From Planctomycetota bacterium (GTDB lineage: Bacteria; Planctomycetota; Phycisphaerae; Phycisphaerales; SM1A02), in contig JADFGE010000166.1 of the NCBI GenBank assembly GCA_022567855.1, forward strand, positions 1 through 6,875: DNA of 6,875 bases, read 5' to 3'. How positions within the stretch are numbered: position 1 is the first letter of the stretch; every line of letters begins with the position of its first letter. Positions 1 through 6,705 of the stretch are shown here, one piece after another. A model generated the notes under the pieces. That model was not told where the DNA came from. It did no database searches and saw only the letters and a program-made list of their open reading frames with translations. The position numbers and the translations under genes were made by a program.

Positions 1-222
1 TATTGATATTTCGCGCGGCATCCCTTGATGTTATGAAGACTTGAAAAAATATTATCAGCATGATGAGTATGATCTTACTAACATCGCCGATTCCAAACAG
101 AAGCAGAATTATCGGCAGAAGAACTATTTTCGGCACGGGATAACTCATAGATATAAACGGAGAAACGATTTTGTTTATCTTTGGATTGCTGCCAACGACC
201 AACCCGAACGGCTGGGCGATCG

Positions 223-250
223 GGCCAGGTCCCGTAGGCGGGGTCTGGCC
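223..250 (+). repeat. 12-bp hairpin with UAGG loop
   Basis: Bases 223-234 pair with 239-250 around a four-base loop (TAGG, 235-238). All 12 pairs form in RNA of the + strand if two adjacent wobbles are allowed (G229-U244 and U230-G243). The minus-strand transcript would instead have two A-C mismatches. The stem is GC-rich and lies about 180 bases upstream of the zinc-ribbon gene. It could be an RNA structure in a leader, a terminator-like hairpin without a U tract, or a degenerate copy of a dispersed palindromic repeat. No other copy is present in this window. Confidence 0.45.
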
Positions 251-423
251 AGCGCCGGGTCGGGCGACACGGCGCAGGTGGTCGACCCACTTATCCACAA
301 TCACCCTGCTCATCACGATCCACTATTGCCTCAATCCCGTGCCGTGACAAGCCTGTTTATCCCGGCCGGCGGTTCGGCGCGATTTTGCTTGGGAATGTTT
401 GGCGTTGCTGGTAAGCTTGTTCT

Positions 424-428
424 AGGAG
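424..428 (+). promoter_or_regulatory. Shine-Dalgarno AGGAG for the zinc-ribbon gene
   Basis: A strong AGGAG ends only one base before the ATG at 430, closer than a normal ribosome binding site. The in-frame TTG at 433 is four bases away, so translation may start there instead, giving a protein one residue shorter. Confidence 0.5.
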
Positions 429-429
429 A

Positions 430-744
430 ATGTTGCAAAAAGCCAAGACGCTTGATCCGCAGCTGCTGGTTCGCCGATGCGTCGCCTGCGGCTACGACGG
501 GGCGCTTCTTCGCGGCGGCCACGCCGAGATTTGCGCCCGGTGCGGATGCAACCTCCTCAAGCGCCCAGCCCGCAGCTACGCGGAGATGGAGGGGCTGCTG
601 GGTCAACCCATGACGCTGGACGAACCGCTGTCAAGCCCCAGGCGTGAAGAGCGGCTCATCCACCGCTGGCTCGTGTTCCTCTTCCTTACGGCCATCGGCT
701 TCATCGCGCTGCTCTACCTCGCCACCGCGACCTTTTCCGTGTGA
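430..744 (+). CDS. Small zinc-ribbon protein with one C-terminal transmembrane helix
   Basis: This is a 104-aa hypothetical protein. Residues 17-20 are CVAC, and 35-40 are CARCGC, giving two CxxC knuckles (C17/C20 and C35/C38, plus C40) about 15 residues apart. That spacing fits a small zinc ribbon. Residues 41-78 are polar and probably form a linker, followed by a single hydrophobic helix at about 81-100. With almost nothing after the helix, the zinc ribbon is probably cytoplasmic and tail-anchored, though the topology is inferred. The start at 430 follows an AGGAG so closely that TTG 433 is a real alternative. The next gene begins 112 bases downstream on the same strand and has its own ribosome binding site. 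I do not recognise a specific family. Small zinc-ribbon/TM proteins of this kind are common in Planctomycetota, but their role is unknown to me. Confidence 0.75.
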   Translation: MLQKAKTLDPQLLVRRCVACGYDGALLRGGHAEICARCGCNLLKRPARSYAEMEGLLGQPMTLDEPLSSPRREERLIHRWLVFLFLTAIGFIALLYLATATFSV

Positions 745-842
745 CACATCTCTGGCACCGCGCCGTACAACGCCAGGTGGCCAACGGCGGGATCGTGCCT
801 TGCGTCAATCGGCGGGTACACTGTCGATTGTTCTGGGCGCGC

Positions 843-849
843 AAAGGAG
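843..849 (+). promoter_or_regulatory. Shine-Dalgarno AAAGGAG for the M20 peptidase
   Basis: AAAGGAG lies seven bases before the ATG at 857, which is near-ideal spacing. This fixes the peptidase start and excludes the longer open frame from 644, whose extra residues overlap the zinc-ribbon gene and look non-coding. A TACACT at 817-822 could be the -10 of its promoter, but I find no good -35 at the right distance. Confidence 0.85.
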
Positions 850-856
850 ACCCTAC

Positions 857-2290
857 ATGAGTATGCCCCTGGCTCCGGTCATCGAACGAATCAACGCCGA
901 CCTCGACCACGCGGTGCAGCGGCTGTTCGCGCTGTTGCGAGTCCCGAGCATCAGCACGGACTCGACCTATGACAACGACGTGAAGCGCGCGGCGCACATG
1001 CTGGTGGACGATCTGGCGGGCATCGGCTTCGACGCCAAACTGCACGAAACGACGGGTCATCCGATGGTAATCGCCCGACACGCCGGGCCCGGGTCGGACG
1101 ACGTGCCGCACGTGTTGTACTACGGTCATTACGACGTTCAGCCGGCCGACCCGTTGGAGCAGTGGGACAGCCCGCCGTTTGAGCCGGTGCTGGCTGACGG
1201 TGAGCACGGCAAGCGCATTCTCGCCCGTGGGGCGGTGGACGACAAGGGGCAAATGATGACGTTCATCGAAGCGTTCCGCGCGTACCAGGCGGTGCACGGA
1301 TCGCTGCCGATCAAGGTCACGATCCTCCTGGAAGGCGAGGAGGAATCGGGCAGCCCGAGTCTCGATCCGTTCCTGGAAGCGAACAAGGAAATGCTCGCGG
1401 CTGATGTCTGCGTCGTGTGCGACACGGGCATGTGGGATATCAACACGCCGGCCGTCACCTACATGCTGCGCGGACTGATGTACGTGGAGGTGACATTGCG
1501 CGGTCCGAGCCACGATCTTCACTCAGGCATGTACGGCGGGGCGGTGGTGAACCCGATCAACGAGCTGACGAGGATTCTCGGCCAACTGCACGACGAGCGC
1601 GGCGTCGTACAAATCCCCGGGTTCTATGACGACGTACGCGAACTTGATGAAGCGGAAGCGCGACAGTGGGAGCAACTGGGGTTCGACGAATCCGCGTTTC
1701 TTGGCAGCGCCGGGCTCAAGACGCCTTTCGGTGAAGCGAATCGCACCACGCTTCAGCGCACGTGGTCGCGCCCCACCTGCGATATCAACGGAATCTTCGG
1801 CGGCTACACGGGCAAAGGCGCCAAGACGGTGATCGGGGCCGAGGCGAGCGCGAAAGTGAGCTGCCGGCTCGTGCCGGATCAACAGCCTCAGAAGATTTAC
1901 GACGGACTGAAACAGTTTCTCGACGAGCGCACGCCCCCGGATTGCCGGTGGGAGGTCGTTTCGCACGGGATGAGTCCAGCGATTCGCGTGCCCACCGATT
2001 CACCGTATCTGCGGGCGGCCATGACCGGATTGGCCGAAACGTATGGGAAGCAAGCGGTGCTCATCGGCTGCGGTGGATCGATACCGGTGGTCGGCTCGAT
2101 TCAGCGGATCCTCGGGTTCGACTCGCTGCTGGTGGGGTTCGGACTTGATGACGATCGCCTGCACTCGCCCAACGAGAAGTTCGAGCTGCGCTGCTTTGAG
2201 ATGGGAATCAAATCACACGCGGCGATCATGTCCCAACTTGCCAGCGTGGCTCAGCAACGAACAGCGCCGACCGAAGCGGCCGTCCGCTAG
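857..2290 (+). CDS. M20-family zinc metallopeptidase (dipeptidase-type)
   Basis: This 477-aa protein has the normal length for an M20 dipeptidase-like enzyme (carnosinase/CNDP2 branch), which hydrolyses short peptides using two metal ions. By analogy with CNDP2, the metal ligands are H91 (in GHYDVQ), D128 (in RGAVDDKG), E163 (in EGEEESGS), D189 (in CDTGMW) and H436 (in RLHSPNE). The general base is E162, and D93 sits next to the first ligand. H222 in DLHSGMYGG matches the histidine that the dimerisation (lid) domain gives to the partner's active site. The lid therefore lies at about residues 205-325, inserted between the two halves of the catalytic domain. There is no signal peptide, so the enzyme should be cytoplasmic. 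All expected catalytic residues are present and the gene looks intact. The substrate cannot be read from sequence; acylases and succinyl-diaminopimelate desuccinylases are relatives, but the motifs fit the dipeptidase branch better. It faces the convergent gene at 2628-3020 across a repeat-bearing spacer. Confidence 0.95.
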   Translation: MSMPLAPVIERINADLDHAVQRLFALLRVPSISTDSTYDNDVKRAAHMLVDDLAGIGFDAKLHETTGHPMVIARHAGPGSDDVPHVLYYGHYDVQPADPLEQWDSPPFEPVLADGEHGKRILARGAVDDKGQMMTFIEAFRAYQAVHGSLPIKVTILLEGEEESGSPSLDPFLEANKEMLAADVCVVCDTGMWDINTPAVTYMLRGLMYVEVTLRGPSHDLHSGMYGGAVVNPINELTRILGQLHDERGVVQIPGFYDDVRELDEAEARQWEQLGFDESAFLGSAGLKTPFGEANRTTLQRTWSRPTCDINGIFGGYTGKGAKTVIGAEASAKVSCRLVPDQQPQKIYDGLKQFLDERTPPDCRWEVVSHGMSPAIRVPTDSPYLRAAMTGLAETYGKQAVLIGCGGSIPVVGSIQRILGFDSLLVGFGLDDDRLHSPNEKFELRCFEMGIKSHAAIMSQLASVAQQRTAPTEAAVR

Positions 2291-2627
2291 AGCGGTTTCA
2301 ATGATCTTGTAGCGTCACACCATGGCAGGAACGGGACCACGTCGCGGCCTCAAAACCGATGGTATCCCGATTCAATCGGAACCTCGCCCATGCCAATATC
2401 CAGTGGCACGGGCATCTTGCCCGTGCAGATGTCACGCCATGATAAGTCGCACGGGCAAGTCTCCATAGGCGACTCGCCGAGGCGAGATCCCCGTGCCACC
2501 GGAGTCGCGCCGATCGATCCATGGGGACCGGCAAATGTATCGTGGCGCCAGACGACCAGCGCATGCAGCCGCTACATCTTCATTGAAACTGCGCTAGGCG
2601 GCGGGTGTGCCGGCGGCCCGAACTCAT
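2291..2627. other. Convergent intergenic spacer with palindromes
   Basis: This 337-base spacer lies between the ends of two convergent genes. It has no plausible coding frame; the open frames on both strands are low-complexity or compositional. It holds a perfect small dyad at 2367-2379 (CCGATT, one base, AATCGG) and the composite palindromic repeat at 2402-2500. The hairpins may end transcription from both sides, but none is followed by a T tract. Confidence 0.7.
2402..2500. repeat. Composite palindromic repeat (REP/BIME-like)
   Basis: Several nested inverted repeats share a GCACGGGC core. Bases 2406-2414 (GCACGGGCA) and 2418-2426 are perfect 9-bp arms around TCT. Bases 2403-2415 also pair with 2487-2499 with one mismatch, closing the whole element. 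A third core copy is at 2449-2459. Inside, AGTCGC (2445-2450) pairs with GCGACT (2469-2474), while CTCGCC (2473-2478) pairs with GGCGAG (2481-2486), so alternative folds compete. The layout resembles dispersed extragenic palindromes. From memory, similar GGCACGGGC palindromes recur in planctomycete genomes, which I cannot verify here. Confidence 0.7.
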
Positions 2628-3020
<393 letters not shown>

Positions 3021-3176
3021 GTGGGCAGGATCGGCTGGCGGTCGGTGCAACTTTACCCGGGCCCAGCTTGCCCCACGGCACGTCCGGGATGCCGTACGGC
3101 GCGAATAACGGCTCAACCGGGCCAAAGAGTATCACCTCGGGTTGAGCGGCCGGGACTTGGGGATACAGTTTGGGCA
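3021..3176. promoter_or_regulatory. Divergent intergenic region
   Basis: This 156-base region lies between the starts of the 130-aa gene (-) and the 815-aa gene (+) and must hold promoters for both. A candidate for the + gene is described separately; I see no convincing one for the - gene. An open frame on the minus strand (complement 2995-3207, TTG start, 70 codons) crosses the whole region and overlaps both gene starts. Its codons are GC-rich at the third position, so it might be a small leader gene, but I cannot support it. Confidence 0.5.
3142..3169 (+). promoter_or_regulatory. Candidate sigma70-type promoter of the 815-aa gene
   Basis: TTGAGC (3142-3147) and TACAGT (3164-3169) each match four of six consensus bases and are 16 bases apart. 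Transcription would begin about seven bases beyond the -10, at about 3176-3177. This is the proposed GTG start codon, so the message could be leaderless. The absence of a good Shine-Dalgarno sequence before 3177 fits this. It is a weak match that needs experimental support. Confidence 0.35.
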
Positions 3177-5624
3177 GTGATTGTCCGCCGATTCCTTTTT
3201 CCGGCAACCTTGGCCTTGGCCGCCATCGCGTCCGCAGCTGTCGCCCAGTCCGGTGACGTGACGGTTGAGTTGGATCAGTTCGGCGTCGGGTCGTGGTTTC
3301 GGCCCGGCGGCATCACCGCGATCCGGTTGAAGCTGACAAGCTTACTGGACGAACCGACCCAATGCTGGGTGCAGTGGGAGGTGCCCAACGCCGAGGGCGA
3401 TCCGGCCGAGTACGGGCGATCACTGACGCTGACGCCGGGCACGGGGGCATTCGTCTGGCTCTATGCGACGCTGTCGGCAAAGACCGGACTCAACGACACC
3501 TGGACGGTGCGCGTCTTCGAGGAGAACGACGGCAAGCGGGGAGGCGAGATCGGCGGGACGCGGATCAGTCCGAGTCTCGTGAGCACGCAACGGGTCGGCG
3601 CGAACGTGGGGATGATCGCGGTCGTCGGCCGGGCCGTGATGAAGCTGGACGATTACATGAACCCGCTGGCGCAGCAGGCCAACCCACCCGGCGCGCATGA
3701 GCAAACGCTGATCGTGGCGGGGATTCGTCCGGATCGGCTGCCGGACCGCTGGGACGGATTGCGGGCGTTCGAGGCGGTGGTGTGGTCGGACGCGTTACCA
3801 CAGGAGCTGCGGGCCAACACCGCCGCTGCATTGGCGGAATACATCCGACGAGGCGGGCACCTGATCATCGCGCTTCCGTCGGCGGGCAATCCCTGGGCGC
3901 TGGGCCGCGGCGGGGTGACCGACCTGGACCCCTTGCTCCCCCAGCACGCGCCGCGCAAGGACGAGGCCGTGCCTATAACCGAGCTACTGCCGGTTATCTC
4001 CAAGTCCGATCGGGCGCTGCGGGACTTCGAGGTGAGTATTCGCGTGTTCAAGGAGATCGGCTCGACCTTCGATGCCCTGGACAACTACTACGAACCGCTG
4101 ATCGCCCTGCCGGACGGGCGCGTCGTCGTCATTCAGCGCACCTACGGTCACGGTCGGATCACAATCATCGGCCTTGATCTAGCGTCGCAGCGGCTGGCGA
4201 GCATGGGGCTTCCCGAGGCTGACGTATTCTGGAATCGCGTGCTGGGGCGGCGCTCGGACACGCCCCGTGCCCGCGAATTGCTGGAAATGAAGGATCAGGA
4301 CCGATTGGCGCGTCGCGGCGGCGACCATCGGCGGATCGGCGACGGTCGGCTGTTGGCGGATCAACTTTCCAAGACGGGCAACCCTTCAACGGGAATACTC
4401 GCCGCGGTTGTGCTTTTCGTCGTCTATTTCTTCCTGGCGGGTCCGGTGGGGTTCTTCGTCCTGAAGCAGCGGGGTCTGACGCGACACAGTTGGCTCGTGT
4501 TCGCCGCCACCGCCGGGCTGTTCACCGCTGTGGCCTGGGCGGGCGTCGGCCTGCTGCGCGAGAACAGTATCGAACTGAGACACGTCACCGTCCTGGATTA
4601 CATCGCTCGCCCCGCCGACGACCAACGGCCGGATGAGCTCCACCTGCAGCGCGCCGCCGGGTGGTTTTCACTGTACGTCCCCAGTTACAAACCGCCGCGC
4701 GTCTCCATCGACTCCGACCCGCAGCAACGCGACCTGCTGCTGACGTGGTCGGCCCCCGAACAGGACCCGCAACGGTTCCCCAACGTCGCGCCGTACCGCA
4801 TCGACGTCGGCAAGACGCCGGCTGACTACAAGATCCCCGCTCGCGCCAGCGTCTCGCAGATGTATGCAAGCTGGCTCGGGGCGCTGGACCCGCAATGGGG
4901 CGGGATGATCCAGGTCGATCCCAATGAGCCGGTGCGCGTTCAGAGGGACGCGCGGGACGAGCGCGATGATCGGCTCGTGGGAAGCCTCATTCATGACCTC
5001 CCCGGTACTCTGGAAAACGTGCTGATCGTGTGGGTGACCAACAACCGCCTTGCCCCCCGCCGATGGGCCAAAGACGGCGATACGGAGCTCGCGTGGGTGC
5101 CGGCCTTACGATCGGGCCAGGCTCTGAACATCGGGCATATGTGGGCCATCGGCCCCTGGGCGCCGCAAGCACCGTTGTCGTTCAGCACAGAAAAGATGAG
5201 ACCCTCCGGGCAAACCGGGTTTGAGCGAAACACGCTACGGCGGTATATCGAGCAGTATGCGGGACAGGGTAGCTTTGCGGTGCCGGGAGGTCAGTCGCCG
5301 CTGAGAGAGGAAGCGGTTCGGCGACATTTCGAGATGCTGAGTTTCTTTCATCAGATCACGCCGCCGAGGTATCATCGCCAGGGACGGCGGGACCCAGAAA
5401 AGAATCTGGTGCTGACGCGGCTCCTGGGGCGGGAACTGGACCTCTCGGCCTGGTTGACGCGACCGTGTCTGATTGTGATGGGCCAGCTGCGGGACTCTCA
5501 ATGCCCGATCCCGCTGCGCGTGGACGGCAACCCGCCCAACAGCTCGGGGCTGACGATCGTCCGCTGGATCTATCCGCTGCCGTTGGCTGAAGAGGAACTG
5601 ACAAACAAGCCGCCCGAAGAATAG
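3177..5624 (+). CDS. Exported membrane protein with GATase-like domain, partner of ABC ATPase
   Basis: This is an 815-aa protein, counted from GTG 3177. That start yields a classic signal peptide: RR at 4-5, a hydrophobic core at about 6-22, and likely cleavage after AVA (residues 21-23). The frame is open from 3021, but the extra 52 residues are Arg/Pro-rich and would bury the signal. Residues ~25-140 look like a beta sandwich. About 178-340 resembles the class I glutamine-amidotransferase-like fold of Gld-type and DUF4350-like membrane proteins; the key signs are FEAVVWSD at 198-205 and an AALAEYIRRGGHLIIALP strand-turn at 217-234. I see no Cys nucleophile in the elbow, so this domain is probably non-enzymatic. 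Two TM helices follow at ~407-429 and ~438-460, then a ~350-aa beta-rich C-terminal domain. Both large domains should face the same, probably periplasmic, side. The ABC ATPase starts 68 bases downstream, suggesting an operon and a joint transport or envelope role. The fold assignment is by pattern only. Confidence 0.75.
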   Translation: MIVRRFLFPATLALAAIASAAVAQSGDVTVELDQFGVGSWFRPGGITAIRLKLTSLLDEPTQCWVQWEVPNAEGDPAEYGRSLTLTPGTGAFVWLYATLSAKTGLNDTWTVRVFEENDGKRGGEIGGTRISPSLVSTQRVGANVGMIAVVGRAVMKLDDYMNPLAQQANPPGAHEQTLIVAGIRPDRLPDRWDGLRAFEAVVWSDALPQELRANTAAALAEYIRRGGHLIIALPSAGNPWALGRGGVTDLDPLLPQHAPRKDEAVPITELLPVISKSDRALRDFEVSIRVFKEIGSTFDALDNYYEPLIALPDGRVVVIQRTYGHGRITIIGLDLASQRLASMGLPEADVFWNRVLGRRSDTPRARELLEMKDQDRLARRGGDHRRIGDGRLLADQLSKTGNPSTGILAAVVLFVVYFFLAGPVGFFVLKQRGLTRHSWLVFAATAGLFTAVAWAGVGLLRENSIELRHVTVLDYIARPADDQRPDELHLQRAAGWFSLYVPSYKPPRVSIDSDPQQRDLLLTWSAPEQDPQRFPNVAPYRIDVGKTPADYKIPARASVSQMYASWLGALDPQWGGMIQVDPNEPVRVQRDARDERDDRLVGSLIHDLPGTLENVLIVWVTNNRLAPRRWAKDGDTELAWVPALRSGQALNIGHMWAIGPWAPQAPLSFSTEKMRPSGQTGFERNTLRRYIEQYAGQGSFAVPGGQSPLREEAVRRHFEMLSFFHQITPPRYHRQGRRDPEKNLVLTRLLGRELDLSAWLTRPCLIVMGQLRDSQCPIPLRVDGNPPNSSGLTIVRWIYPLPLAEEELTNKPPEE

Positions 5625-5636
5625 GATGGTACGAAC

Positions 5637-5660
5637 CCGTACGATGGCCTCCCCGTACGG
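5637..5660. repeat. Inverted repeat CCGTACG/CGTACGG in the operon spacer
   Basis: CCGTACG (5637-5643) and CGTACGG (5654-5660) form perfect 7-bp arms around 10 bases. The 68-base gap between the 815-aa gene and the ABC ATPase gene contains this pair. GTAC occurs three times in it (5629, 5639 and 5655). It could be an mRNA hairpin adjusting expression within the operon or a protein-binding dyad; there is no T tract to make it a terminator. Confidence 0.5.
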
Positions 5661-5692
5661 AAACCGCATCGGGGCGCTGTGGGAACGATGAC

Positions 5693-6640
5693 ATGCCGAT
5701 GATCGAGACGATCAACCTCACCAAGAAGTATGGCGAGTTGGTCGCACTGAACAATCTGAACCTCTCGATCGACGACGGCGCGTGCTATGGGTTCATCGGG
5801 CCCAACGGCGCCGGCAAGACCACGACCATCAAAATCCTCGCCACGTTGCTCAAGCCGACCTGGGGCGAGGCCAGGATCGACGGCCGGGTCGTCGGCTACC
5901 AGAACCCGCAGATCAGGCCGCTCATCGGATATGTGCCCGACTTCATGGGCGCGTACGAGGACATGGTGGTTCGTGAGTATCTGGAGTTCTTCGCCGCCTG
6001 TTACGACATCCACGGCAAGCAGCGCCTCCTTGTGGTGCGCGACGTGCTGGACCTCACCGATCTGAACTACAAGGCGAACACCGAGGTCAACGGTTTGAGC
6101 CGCGGCATGAAGCAGCGACTGTCGATCGCGCGGGTGTTGCTGCACGATCCGCGGGTGTTGCTGCTGGACGAACCGGCGTCGGGCCTCGACCCACGCGCGC
6201 GAATTGAAATCCGCGAACTGCTCAAAGAGCTGCGGCGGATGGGCAAGACCATTCTCATCAGCTCACACATCCTGCACGAGCTGGCGGAATTGTGCGATCA
6301 CATCGGCATCATCGAACAGGGCGAACTTCTGTTCTCCGGGCCGGTGCAGGACGTTCTCGCCAAGGCGAACATCGGCCAAGTCGTCCACATCATCGTTGAC
6401 GACCGTGTCGAGGAGGCCGCAAAACTGCTGGCCGAAGTCAACGGCATCATGACCGTCGACATCACGCACGAGAACGGCCAGGCCCGGCTGGATATCACGA
6501 TCGATCCCAACAGCGGCCTGCCGATCTCGGATCTGCCCAATCGCCTCATCGCCCAGGGGTTCCGCCTCTCGTCGATGTACCAGGAGAAGGTGAACCTCGA
6601 GACCGCCTTCATGCGCTTGACCAAGGGATTAGTGTCGTAG
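5693..6640 (+). CDS. ABC transporter ATP-binding protein (GldA/CcmA-like)
   Basis: This 315-aa ATPase binds and hydrolyses ATP on the cytoplasmic face to drive a membrane partner. Walker A is GPNGAGKTT at 36-44, the ABC signature LSRGMKQRL at 135-143, Walker B VLLLDEP at 155-161, the D-loop SGLD at 163-166 and the H-loop histidine H192. All are intact, so it should be active. The Q-loop position reads GYVPDFMG, with D83 where most families have glutamine. From memory this occurs in a branch of GldA-like ATPases. Residues ~225-315 form the extra C-terminal domain usual in this branch. The ATG at 5693 follows a weak GGGA at 5681-5684; the in-frame ATG at 5699 is an alternative. It lies 68 bases after the 815-aa membrane gene and probably shares its transcript. 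No permease with multiple TM helices is seen in the window. The substrate is unknown. Confidence 0.95.
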   Translation: MPMIETINLTKKYGELVALNNLNLSIDDGACYGFIGPNGAGKTTTIKILATLLKPTWGEARIDGRVVGYQNPQIRPLIGYVPDFMGAYEDMVVREYLEFFAACYDIHGKQRLLVVRDVLDLTDLNYKANTEVNGLSRGMKQRLSIARVLLHDPRVLLLDEPASGLDPRARIEIRELLKELRRMGKTILISSHILHELAELCDHIGIIEQGELLFSGPVQDVLAKANIGQVVHIIVDDRVEEAAKLLAEVNGIMTVDITHENGQARLDITIDPNSGLPISDLPNRLIAQGFRLSSMYQEKVNLETAFMRLTKGLVS

Positions 6641-6657
6641 GTCATTCTGCGTTTAGC

Positions 6658-6676
6658 CGTTGGGCTTGACCCAACG
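6658..6676 (+). terminator. Hairpin after the ABC ATPase gene
   Basis: CGTTGGG (6658-6664) and CCCAACG (6670-6676) form a perfect 7-bp stem with a five-base loop, 17 bases beyond the ABC gene's stop. Only TTG follows instead of a run of T, so it is at best a weak intrinsic terminator. It may instead stabilise the 3' end of the message. Confidence 0.4.
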
Positions 6677-6693
6677 TTGAAACAACACACCGC

Positions 6694-6699
6694 TACACT
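6694..6699 (+). promoter_or_regulatory. Candidate -10 element TACACT before the GNAT frame
   Basis: TACACT ends six bases before the ATG at 6706, so transcription would begin on or next to the start codon (a leaderless message). No Shine-Dalgarno sequence precedes the ATG. The possible -35 hexamers TTGACC (6666-6671) and TTGAAA (6677-6682) are spaced 22 and 11 bases away, neither ideal. Confidence 0.25.
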
Positions 6700-6705
6700 T
6701 CATCA

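Larger units (their letters stand above)
1..429. other. 5' intergenic region: AT-rich block, then GC-rich leader
   Basis: I see no convincing gene here. Bases 1-180 are about 37% G+C by my count (66 of 180), and the composition jumps to about two thirds G+C at around base 185. The AT-rich part has TTGATG (25-30) and TATTAT (50-55), which resemble promoter hexamers, but their 19-base spacing is poor. It also has two imperfect adjacent copies of a GAAnTAT..CGGCA motif at 106-117 and 121-135. An open frame runs from 41 through this region into the next gene. Its composition changes midway, and its second half merely overlaps the zinc-ribbon gene in another frame, so I do not call it. Confidence 0.6.

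Noticed and set aside
41..613. 190-codon open frame on the + strand at the left end
   Set aside because: Its N-terminal half is AT-rich and Lys/Tyr/Asn-heavy while its second half is an off-frame reading of the zinc-ribbon gene. No ribosome binding site and no coherent domain.
644..856. N-terminal extension of the M20 peptidase
   Set aside because: The added residues are Ser/Arg/Pro-rich and overlap the zinc-ribbon gene. The strong AAAGGAG at 843-849 fixes the start at 857.
701..1522. 273-codon open frame on the minus strand inside the M20 gene
   Set aside because: It is His/Arg/Val-rich antisense of a well-conserved gene, a typical shadow in GC-rich DNA.
3021..3176. 52-residue extension of the 815-aa protein
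   Set aside because: It would bury a clear signal peptide and is Arg/Pro/Gly-rich, as expected for non-coding DNA here.
5570..6145. 191-codon minus-strand frame across the start of the ABC ATPase
   Set aside because: It is antisense to Walker A and the Q-loop region of an intact ATPase; no recognisable domain.
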